31,915 nt of DNA, taken from NCBI GenBank assembly GCA_002361335.1, contig DESS01000145.1, forward strand, positions 1 through 31,915. The letters run 5' to 3'. This stretch comes from Richelia sp. UBA3308. GTDB taxonomy: Bacteria > Cyanobacteriota > Cyanobacteriia > Cyanobacteriales > Nostocaceae. Each line of letters begins with the position of its first letter. The first letter of the stretch is position 1. This document shows positions 25,187 through 31,915 of this stretch, piece after piece. A program made the position numbers and the translations under genes. Under the pieces are notes generated by a model. It worked only from the letters and a program-made list of their open reading frames with translations, searched no databases and was not told the DNA's origin.

Positions 25187-25573
25187 ATGTCCGATCGCGA
25201 CGAAATTAGAAGAGTATTCGAGGAAATCTATGCTCAAAATGTGAGAACTAAGGATCTTCGAGGTTATGGCGAGATGTACACCGAAGCTGCTCTCTGGATG
25301 CCTCCTGATGCAGAAGATCGCTGCGGTGTGGAAGATATTATTAAAGGATTTGCAGGCACAGTCGCTAACCAAGATATCGATCCTATTTTCACCGTTGATG
25401 AAATTGATGTCATGGGCGATTTTGGTTATGTAATTGGTATCTCAATTGCCAAAATTTTTCCGAATGATCATAACGCACCCAAAACGGTGAAATTTCGAGC
25501 TTTATGGTTAATGAAAAAATTCAACGGAGAGTGGAAAATTGACCGTCAAATTTGGAATAACAAACCACTGTAA
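25187..25573 (+). CDS. SnoaL-like / NTF2-fold small protein
   Basis: A 128-residue protein with the cone-shaped NTF2-like fold of the SnoaL/DUF4440 group. Typical features are the N-terminal helix with IRRVFEEIYAQNVRTKD, the YTEAALWMPPDAEDRCG loop, and strands VKFRALWLMKKFNGEWKIDR. There is no signal peptide. Such proteins serve as small isomerases, cyclases or binding proteins, and the family gives no specific reaction. AAGGAG stands upstream of the ATG. In this cluster it could act on a keto-sugar or cyclitol intermediate next to the TIM-barrel enzymes, which is inference. Confidence 0.78.
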   Translation: MSDRDEIRRVFEEIYAQNVRTKDLRGYGEMYTEAALWMPPDAEDRCGVEDIIKGFAGTVANQDIDPIFTVDEIDVMGDFGYVIGISIAKIFPNDHNAPKTVKFRALWLMKKFNGEWKIDRQIWNNKPL

Positions 25574-25616
25574 TCTTGTATTTTGTAAATTATAGAAATT
25601 TGTAAAATACCGTGTG

Positions 25617-25638
25617 GAGACGTAAAATTTTACGTCTC
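25617..25638. repeat. Perfect 22-bp palindrome
   Basis: GAGACGTAAAA and TTTTACGTCTC are perfect complements with no loop. It lies 44 bases after the SnoaL-like stop codon. The GAGACGT...ACGTCTC type of palindrome is common as a dispersed repeat in cyanobacterial spacers. Confidence 0.65.
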
Positions 25639-25726
25639 TAGAAACCGTCGGAATAAATGAAACAGACTACTAGCCTATTCCCTATCTTCAACTGGAAAAA
25701 TTATAAAATAGCAGCCGTTTTTTTAA

Positions 25727-25761
25727 ACGAAGGAAGAAGGAAGAAGGAAGAAGGAAGAAGG
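25727..25761. repeat. Short tandem repeat (GGAAGAA)n
   Basis: Four to five GGAAGAA heptamers lie in the 421-base spacer between the SnoaL-like and epimerase-like genes. Apart from this, the palindrome and the hairpin at 25789, I see nothing in that spacer. Confidence 0.8.
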
Positions 25762-25788
25762 TTAGATTTGAGATTTAGATCCCAACTC

Positions 25789-25818
25789 AATTCCTCCACC
25801 GTGTGACGGTGGGGAATT
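25789..25818. other. Strong hairpin in spacer
   Basis: AATTCC(T)CCACCGT and ACGGTGGGGAATT pair over 13 positions with one bulged T and the loop GTG. No U-tract follows on either strand. It resembles subterminal hairpins of IS200/IS605 elements but no transposase is near, so it may be a solo end or an mRNA structure. Confidence 0.5.
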
Positions 25819-25994
25819 AAACCCATATGTTTTAGTTAATTAGAACTTACCATTACGTGAGATTTTTTCGTAGGTTGTGTGACACTCTGATAAATTCTGC
25901 ACACAAAAATAAAGCAGCTAGCACCAAGCAAGCATTGTAATTGTTGTAAGTCCTATCAATAAAAACTATTATTCACAAAGGAGAACAATAAAAC

Positions 25995-27005
25995 ATGAGT
26001 AACACTCGCGATATTTACCTGAGCTTTTTTATGTTTACTACAGATATGCAACCCGATGATTCAAAATATCGGGAAATCGTCGTCAAACATATTAAAGAGC
26101 TACAAAGCTTCGGTTATAAAGGGTTTGAGTTTCCCATTGCCCCCACCTTTCCCCTAGATTACGAGAAAGATGTGAAAAGCTATAGTAATCTGCGGGATTA
26201 TTTGGATAAGCAAGGATTATCGGATGTTGCAATTGCTACTAACGTCATGGCAACGCGAACCTACGATCCAAGTTCTGCCTATCGGCAACAACAGCAGGAA
26301 GCTTTGGAATATCTCAAATCAAGAGTTGATATTACTCACGCTTTGAGGGGGGAAATTATGATGGGCCCCATTGTGATTCCCTATGGTGATTTTCCAACGA
26401 CAGACTTTAATGAGCCTATTTGGAGCGATGAATTACAGGATAAGTTAGTGAAGCGTTATAAAAATGCTCAACCTATTCTCAATCAATTAGGTGAATATGC
26501 AGAAACAAGAAACGTTAAATTAGCGATCGAACCGATCACCCATTGGGAAACTCCTGGTCCTAACAAATTATCTCAATTAATTGACTTTCTTAAAGGCGTG
26601 AAGAGTAAACAGGTGGGTGTTGTAATCGATAGCGCCCACGAAACTCTTGATGGAGATGGGCCAGAAATGTTTAAACAGCATGTTGCCTATTTAGCTAAAG
26701 AGGGACGGCTTCATTATATCCAGGTTTCTTCTCCCGATCGCGGAGCGGTTGACACCAGTTGGATGCCTTGGCAATCTTTCCTAGAACCAGTTTTACAAGT
26801 TTATCAAGGACCGATCGCAGTGGAAATCTTTAATGCCATTCCTGCCTTTCTCGACGGGCTGCGACTGACACGACGGAAGTTTTGGATACCAGGGGAAGAT
26901 GAGGAAAATTCCTATCCCAGTGCCTATGACATTGCACAAAAAGCTATCCAAGCCACTCAACGAGAACTAAAGAAAGTTAAAATTCTCGAAATTTCTAACT
27001 GTTAA
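25995..27005 (+). CDS. Sugar phosphate isomerase/epimerase-type TIM barrel
   Basis: A 336-residue cytoplasmic protein of the xylose-isomerase-like/AP-endonuclease-2 barrel family that includes D-tagatose 3-epimerases. Expected metal-site residues appear in order: E179 (KLAIEPITHWE), D212 with H215 (VVIDSAHETLDGDGP), H240 (RLHYIQVSSPDRGAVD) and E277 (IAVEIFN). The C-terminal RRKFWIPGEDEENSYPSAYD is not a standard family end. AAAGGAG lies 12 bases before the ATG. It is only distantly similar to the IolE-like barrel at 23912, so the cluster has two different barrels, one exported and one not. Substrate unknown; an epimerase, isomerase or keto-glycoside lyase role would fit. Confidence 0.8.
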   Translation: MSNTRDIYLSFFMFTTDMQPDDSKYREIVVKHIKELQSFGYKGFEFPIAPTFPLDYEKDVKSYSNLRDYLDKQGLSDVAIATNVMATRTYDPSSAYRQQQQEALEYLKSRVDITHALRGEIMMGPIVIPYGDFPTTDFNEPIWSDELQDKLVKRYKNAQPILNQLGEYAETRNVKLAIEPITHWETPGPNKLSQLIDFLKGVKSKQVGVVIDSAHETLDGDGPEMFKQHVAYLAKEGRLHYIQVSSPDRGAVDTSWMPWQSFLEPVLQVYQGPIAVEIFNAIPAFLDGLRLTRRKFWIPGEDEENSYPSAYDIAQKAIQATQRELKKVKILEISNC

Positions 27006-27148
27006 GTCAAGATTCCTAAGTAGATCGACAAAAATATTTACTGTCATTCCTATGAAGCTCTATTCGCAATCACATTATGTAATTAATTCTGTCCGACTAC
27101 TTAACTGCTTGAAAATTGCAATGCTTGTGTCCTTAGACTTGAAAAGAT

Positions 27149-29173
27149 ATGATCGTAGCTAGAAGATTAACTCAACGAATACGGATTATCCGATTTTTTC
27201 TCACCATTGTTCTCGCCTTAAGTCTTGCTTTATGCGGTTGGGAAAAGGCGATCGCCGATACTGGGAGTCAAGAAACAATGGGAGCCTGGGAAACTATTCC
27301 CATGCCAGCCCAGAAAGATCGTATGCAGTCTGTCCATACCACCCTCTTGCCCAATGGCAAAATTTTAATGGTTAGTGGTAGCAGTTTTCGCAGCTTTCTT
27401 AAGAAGGAGAAGAAGGAGAATGGTGAATATGAATATAAATTTGTTGAGGGTGTAGATCCCAAAAAGCAGGAGTATTTTAATAATTCTGGGTTATTCGATC
27501 CTCAAACAGGGAAATTTGAACACATTCCCTCGCCTCCTTCGCTGTTATACGATGAAGAACTAAAAACGAAGACAGGCAACGATCTGTTTTGTTCTGGTCA
27601 CGTGCAGTTATCTAATGGTAATGTGTTATTTGTGGGGGGAACAGGACGTTATTATCCTGGAGGGGCTTTTACCGGATCCAAGTGGTTGCAGCTTTATAAC
27701 TGGCGCACGGGAGAATGGTCAAAATTGGATCAAATGAAAGACGGGCGTTGGTATCCGTCTGTTGTCACTCTCCAGGATGGCAAGCTAGCAATTTTCTCTG
27801 GTTTAAAATCTGGCACACCAAACGAAATTAATCCCAGTTTAGAAATTTACAACCCCAAAACCCAAGAACTTCAGTACATCGATCTCACACGAGTGAGAAA
27901 TAGTCCCTTTAACACATTAGTGGAAAATGAAGATGTTTACGATAGCATCGATCTTTATCCTCGTATCTTTCCCTTAGCCGATGGAAGGCTTTTGATTACT
28001 GGAGATGACGCGGGTATTGCGGGGGTATTAGTGCCTCACTTCAGTAGAAAAAGCTATCTAATGACGATTAATGAGACTGGATGGGGAGAAGTATCTGTTA
28101 GTTTTGAAGTCGGTCCTGATAGAATAGAAACTTCTAAAGCCTACGGTACTGCTCTACAAATTCCCGATTCTGAAGACGTATTGTTATTTGGTGGAATTAT
28201 CGGTACTAACAGTATTAGTTTTGGACGGGGTGGTAAAACTGAAGGCTTTCCTGAAGGCAGTCGAGTCGCTAAAAGTTTACAACATTGGATTTCTCCAGAA
28301 AATAGTGGAGAGAAGAACGGTAAATGGGAGATACTTTCTAAGTTTCTTGATAAACCCAGGGCTAATTTACAGGCTGTGATTTTACCCACCAAAGAAATTT
28401 TAGTAATCAACGGGGGTGAATTTCCTGAATACAAACCCATCTACGAACCTTTGTTGTTGACTCCTGATGACAATGAAAATGGGGGCTATAAAAAACGATC
28501 GCTTGAGAAGGCTTATCTTCCGAGGCTCTACCATAATGGAGCAGTTTTATTGCCAGATGGGCGGGTATTTATTGTGGGAGGAAATGCCAACCGAGCTGCA
28601 ATTGAAGCAGACGGAACGGTTCATGTGGATGTTGTGGGCGATCCTAAGACTTTTTTCAGTTTTGCCAAGTTAACAAATAAATCAGGGGAGCCTGAGAAAT
28701 TTGACATTGAAACTTTTTACCAAGATCCACAACATTATTTTGCCGAGGGGGATAAAGAACCCTTTGTTCCCACAGAAATATGGCAACCAGAGATTTTTAG
28801 TCCTCCCTATTTATTTAAACCAGGGGAACGTCCTGAAATTCTCAGCGCACCTGATACCCTTAAATATAATCAATCTGCCATCATTCAAGTTAAACAAAGC
28901 ACAGAAAATGGTTCTCTGGTTCTAGTGAAACTAGGATCTGTTACCCATTCATTTGATTATGGACAACGGTTAGTTACTTTACATCAACAAAAGTCAAGTG
29001 ATTTATCTATGTCAAATAGTATGCCGATGATCAAGCTCCCAGAAGATGAGACATTGATAGAATTTAAAACACCCACCAATGCCCATCTATATCCACCAGG
29101 ATATTACATGATGTTTTATCTCAATGACATTGGCAAACCTTCTATCGCCAAAATTGTCAAACTTGAAGCGTAA
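27149..29173 (+). CDS. Secreted galactose-oxidase/GlxA-like copper-radical oxidase
   Basis: A 674-residue secreted enzyme of the galactose oxidase/glyoxal oxidase group, which oxidises an alcohol or aldehyde and makes hydrogen peroxide. A signal peptide covers about 1-37. Kelch-like blades follow, and the C-terminal DUF1929-type domain starts near 545. All active-site residues are present: C148 (DLFCSGH) and Y202 (GRWYPS), which should form the Tyr-Cys radical cofactor, plus copper ligands Y461-H462 (PRLYHNGAVLLPDGRVFIVGG) and H600 (SVTHSFDYGQR). There is no N-terminal carbohydrate-binding domain like that of fungal galactose oxidase, so it is closer to bacterial GlxA in plan. The ATG has no obvious Shine-Dalgarno sequence. 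It is followed 144 bases later by a DyP peroxidase gene. Confidence 0.9.
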   Translation: MIVARRLTQRIRIIRFFLTIVLALSLALCGWEKAIADTGSQETMGAWETIPMPAQKDRMQSVHTTLLPNGKILMVSGSSFRSFLKKEKKENGEYEYKFVEGVDPKKQEYFNNSGLFDPQTGKFEHIPSPPSLLYDEELKTKTGNDLFCSGHVQLSNGNVLFVGGTGRYYPGGAFTGSKWLQLYNWRTGEWSKLDQMKDGRWYPSVVTLQDGKLAIFSGLKSGTPNEINPSLEIYNPKTQELQYIDLTRVRNSPFNTLVENEDVYDSIDLYPRIFPLADGRLLITGDDAGIAGVLVPHFSRKSYLMTINETGWGEVSVSFEVGPDRIETSKAYGTALQIPDSEDVLLFGGIIGTNSISFGRGGKTEGFPEGSRVAKSLQHWISPENSGEKNGKWEILSKFLDKPRANLQAVILPTKEILVINGGEFPEYKPIYEPLLLTPDDNENGGYKKRSLEKAYLPRLYHNGAVLLPDGRVFIVGGNANRAAIEADGTVHVDVVGDPKTFFSFAKLTNKSGEPEKFDIETFYQDPQHYFAEGDKEPFVPTEIWQPEIFSPPYLFKPGERPEILSAPDTLKYNQSAIIQVKQSTENGSLVLVKLGSVTHSFDYGQRLVTLHQQKSSDLSMSNSMPMIKLPEDETLIEFKTPTNAHLYPPGYYMMFYLNDIGKPSIAKIVKLEA

Positions 29174-29317
29174 TTGTTGGGTTAACCTTCATTAGCTGTT
29201 GAGACAAGTAAGCTCCCGCTATGGATTAAAGGAAGTATAGACAAGGTAATTTAGCTTTCACAGCTACTTACTTTGTCTCTAAGATGTAGCAAAATTAAAT
29301 CAAAAGGTTACAAACAG

Positions 29318-30793
29318 ATGGCACTCACAGAAGCAGATTTAAAAAATATTCCCGAAGACGGAATCGATGCAGAAAATCCGGGTAAGTATGAAACATTACT
29401 TAAAGATTTACAGGGAAATATTTTGAAAGGACATGGAAGAAAGCACAGCGTGCATCTTTTTTTACAATGGAAACCCGATCGAGTTAATGAAGCAAAAAAA
29501 TGGATAAAGAATTTTGCCACAGAAAAAGATTGCAAACATAAAGATGAATATACAATATCTGTAACATCAGCCAAGAAGCAAGCAGAAGAAGCCCGAGAAT
29601 TTCGAGTCAGTAAAACACCAGGGGAAATATTCGCCAATATTTTCTTCAGTCGTAAAGGCTATGAAGCATTAGGATTTGCTCCCTTTGATGTTCCCAAAGA
29701 TCAGCCCTTTACTATGGGAATGAAGAATAGTCGAATTCAAGAAATGTTAAAAGATCCGGAGGTTAAATGCTGGGAACAAGGCTATCAAAATGATATTCAT
29801 GCCTTAATTTTAATCGCCGATAACGATATAAACACATTATTGCAAGGTGTCAACCGAATTACTCCAGAGCTGCGTGAAGTTGCTGAAATTGTTCACCGAG
29901 AAGATGGCTTCGTTCTTAGAAATGAAGATAATCAAGCTATAGAACATTTTGGCTTTGTGGATGGGGTAAGTCAACCCTTATTTCTCAAACGAGACATTGT
30001 TAAAGCTCGAACCAACGATTGTAATTTTAGTCAATGGGATCCTAGAGCTTCCTTAGATATTCTTCTAGTTAAAGATTACAATGGCAAAACAGAAGATAGT
30101 TATGGCAGCTTTTTGGTATATCGTAAATACGAGCAAAATGTTCCACTATGGAATGAATATGTAGAAGAGCTTACCAAAAAGTTGGGTAAGAATCCGGATA
30201 ATAAGGACGATCTTTTATATGCTGGTGCTTTAGTAATGGGACGTTTCCCAGACGGAACTCCAGTCACCAAATCTGATATTCCTACCCATGCTGCTGCCCC
30301 AACTAATAACTTTAATTATGATGCTGATATTAAAGCCATGAAATGTCCATTTCAGGCTCATACTCGGAAAACTAATCCTAGAGGAGATACAGCTAGAGTA
30401 GAGTCTTCTCAAAATGACGATGTAGATTTTGCGATCGAGAAAAACCATCGTATTGCTCGTCGAGGTATTAGTTATGGTGAAAAAGACATCGAAAAGACTA
30501 AATGTACGGGATCGGGATTGCTGTTCCTCTGTTTTCAAGCTAATATTGACAATCAGTTTAATTTTATACAACAAAGATGGGCTAATCCTGATCGCTTTGT
30601 GGAAGTCGGTGTAGGTTGCGATCCGCTAATCGGGCAACCCGGTTGCAACCAGGATTCACCAGTACAACATAAATGGCCGAAAAAATGGGGTGAAGCCGAT
30701 ACCATAGAATATGGTTTTGACATATCGGTTACCATGAAAGGTGGAGAATATTTCTTTGCTCCGAGCATCAGTTTTCTCACCGATTTAGTTTAG
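29318..30793 (+). CDS. DyP-type heme peroxidase
   Basis: A 491-residue dye-decolorising-type peroxidase that uses peroxide to oxidise diverse substrates. The family signature GFVDGVSQP holds catalytic D215. The proximal heme ligand is H348 in CPFQAHTRKTNPRGD. The distal arginine lies in HRIARRGISYG (R381/R382), and the C-terminal GSGLLFLCFQANIDNQFNFI block is typical. Length and inserts fit the longer C/D-type DyPs. I prefer the ATG at 29318 (AAAAGG upstream) to an in-frame TTG at 29273. No signal peptide is visible, so it should be cytoplasmic, unlike the secreted copper oxidase before it. In Streptomyces lividans a DyP (DtpA) and the copper oxidase GlxA work together, making this pairing notable. 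Confidence 0.93.
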   Translation: MALTEADLKNIPEDGIDAENPGKYETLLKDLQGNILKGHGRKHSVHLFLQWKPDRVNEAKKWIKNFATEKDCKHKDEYTISVTSAKKQAEEAREFRVSKTPGEIFANIFFSRKGYEALGFAPFDVPKDQPFTMGMKNSRIQEMLKDPEVKCWEQGYQNDIHALILIADNDINTLLQGVNRITPELREVAEIVHREDGFVLRNEDNQAIEHFGFVDGVSQPLFLKRDIVKARTNDCNFSQWDPRASLDILLVKDYNGKTEDSYGSFLVYRKYEQNVPLWNEYVEELTKKLGKNPDNKDDLLYAGALVMGRFPDGTPVTKSDIPTHAAAPTNNFNYDADIKAMKCPFQAHTRKTNPRGDTARVESSQNDDVDFAIEKNHRIARRGISYGEKDIEKTKCTGSGLLFLCFQANIDNQFNFIQQRWANPDRFVEVGVGCDPLIGQPGCNQDSPVQHKWPKKWGEADTIEYGFDISVTMKGGEYFFAPSISFLTDLV

Positions 30794-30864
30794 AGTTTTC
30801 TTCCGTCTTTCCAATGCGCTCTAATTCAGCCATATATTCCAATACGGTTCAGTAAACATAAATC

Positions 30865-30958
30865 CTAGTACTCCACCAAACCAATATTGCTGGGTGAGGT
30901 AAGTGAGTAGTGAGTAGTAAAAATATTACCAGACAAAGTTGACTTGGTGGACTACTAG
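30865..30958. mobile_element. MITE-like element, family B, copy 2
   Basis: A 94-bp block with CTAGTACTCCACCAA at the left and TTGGTGGACTACTAG at the right, inverted repeats matching at 14 of 15 positions. Its interior AGTGAGTAGTA...ATATTACCAG matches the copy at 18240-18348. It is non-coding and lies 71 bases after the DyP gene. Confidence 0.75.
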
Positions 30959-31099
30959 ACTATTTGCAATTTTTATAAGTTAACCGTACTGCCATATATT
31001 CAACTGAGTTACTATTAGTGTATTTGTAGCTCCATTCGCTATATAAAAATTTTAGAGCGCCTCTAGGAGCAATTGAACACAGTAAAACGAGGCTTTCTC

Positions 31100-31807
31100 A
31101 TGGCATCAGAATATTTAAAAAAAGAATTCACAAACCTAATTGATACGCTAGAACTTTCAGATTTACAAAAACAGTTTATGAAATCGCGGTGGCTCGATCA
31201 GCTATTATGGCTTGATGGGCGATCTCAATCGACGAAAAAATGGTCAAGTCGTCTCCGGCTGATGACTATTATTGGAGGTGTACTGGTTCCAGCCTTCGTA
31301 AGTCTGAACTTCAATGACAATATGTTCGGACAATATATAGGCTGGGTGACTTTTGGACTCAGCCAAATGGTCGCCATCAGCGCCTCTGTCGAGCAGTATT
31401 TCGGTTTTAGCGAAAAACAGACTCTATACCGGAAAACAGCCGAATCCTTAAAAAGCGAAGCGTGGAAATTCTTTCAATTAACTGGCTCTTATGACAAATA
31501 TTCCAACCATAGCGAAGCCTATTCTATCTTCGCTTTCCGGGTTGAAAAGTTTATCCAAGAAGACGTGCAAGCCATCATTGAGCTAGCCAAGGAAAGCGCC
31601 AATCAAGAAAAACAAGAACAAAACCATCAGGGATATCCTTCTAAGTCTACATCGGTGAATGAAACGGGAAACCGAAATCTCTCACCTGCTATAAATAGTA
31701 CTAGTTGGCCAGTCTCCGAACATACGCCCTCCTACAAGGAACCCCTAAAATCTAGCTCTGGCGATTCAACACAACCTGAGTTATCCACAAGCGATGTTTC
31801 GACATAG
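31100..31807 (+). CDS. DUF4231 (SLATT-like) two-transmembrane protein
   Basis: A 235-residue protein. The N-terminal helical segment contains SDLQKQFMKSRWLDQLLWLD, characteristic of DUF4231 proteins. This is followed by two membrane helices (LMTIIGGVLVPAFVSL and a second around GWVTFGLSQMVAISA) and a cytoplasmic helix with EQYFGFSEKQTLYRKTAE. The last 75 residues are Ser/Thr/Asn-rich and probably disordered. DUF4231 belongs to the SLATT superfamily, two-TM proteins predicted to form pores, often linked to nucleotide-signal systems, but no such partner gene is next to it here. I chose the ATG at 31100 (GAGG upstream); a TTG at 31073 behind AGGAG is the alternative. Confidence 0.78.
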   Translation: MASEYLKKEFTNLIDTLELSDLQKQFMKSRWLDQLLWLDGRSQSTKKWSSRLRLMTIIGGVLVPAFVSLNFNDNMFGQYIGWVTFGLSQMVAISASVEQYFGFSEKQTLYRKTAESLKSEAWKFFQLTGSYDKYSNHSEAYSIFAFRVEKFIQEDVQAIIELAKESANQEKQEQNHQGYPSKSTSVNETGNRNLSPAINSTSWPVSEHTPSYKEPLKSSSGDSTQPELSTSDVST

Positions 31808-31915
31808 CTGAGTGTAAGATCGAAATATTTCAACAAATTATTGATTCTCAATTTAATTGAATTTTCTGATTCATTACGATATTTTCGTAGTCATATCAAG
31901 TCTGGCTAATTACTT

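Overview
The window looks like a filamentous, probably heterocyst-forming (Nostocales-type), cyanobacterial chromosome. The reasons are the many GCGATCGC (HIP1) octamers, the 7-bp and related short tandem repeat arrays in intergenic DNA, the AT-rich spacers full of small dispersed palindromic repeats, the FutABC-type iron transporter and the abundance of pentapeptide and RTX-like proteins. The assignment rests on these features only; no rRNA, tRNA or species-specific marker is present.

Region 1 (1-11200) is an iron-handling neighbourhood. After a partial Gly/Glu-rich lipoprotein gene come two closely related FutA-type ferric-iron binding proteins (1094-2110 and 7052-8056). Between them lie an imelysin/EfeO-like lipoprotein, a HugZ-like flavin/heme-fold protein, a YwiC-like membrane protein and a ferric-reductase-like heme membrane protein. 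The second FutA is followed by its permease (FutB-like, 8283-9863) and ATPase (FutC-like, 10136-11188). The two futA genes share a 44-bp upstream element that contains the inverted repeat GATAA-ATG-TTATC, a candidate iron-responsive operator.

Region 2 (11200-18600) is repeat-rich and partly decayed. It holds a scar where the 3' end of an EamA transporter gene abuts the 3' end of an IS200/IS605 tnpA. It also holds a 1048-residue RTX-like repeat protein with about 22 GxGxD-type repeats, a complete moaA (molybdopterin synthesis), and about 1.8 kb of gene-poor DNA carrying small inverted-repeat elements.

Region 3 (18638-30793) is the most unusual part: a co-directional cluster of redox and carbohydrate genes. 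In order these are a small frameshifted ORF, a GMC flavoprotein dehydrogenase, a ferritin-like (VioB/RebD-type domain) protein, an FAD-SLDH-type small subunit, an exported pentapeptide-repeat protein, an IolE-like TIM barrel with an export signal, a SnoaL-like protein, a cytoplasmic sugar isomerase/epimerase-type TIM barrel, a secreted galactose-oxidase/GlxA-like copper-radical oxidase with all its metal and radical residues intact, and a DyP-type heme peroxidase. Read together they suggest oxidation of a sugar, cyclitol or glycoside (flavin dehydrogenase), processing of the keto product by two metal-dependent TIM barrels, and a peroxide-producing oxidase next to a peroxide-using peroxidase. 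I know of no described system with this gene set. Copies of one small inverted-repeat element lie on both sides of the cluster. The window ends with a DUF4231 (SLATT-like two-TM) protein gene.
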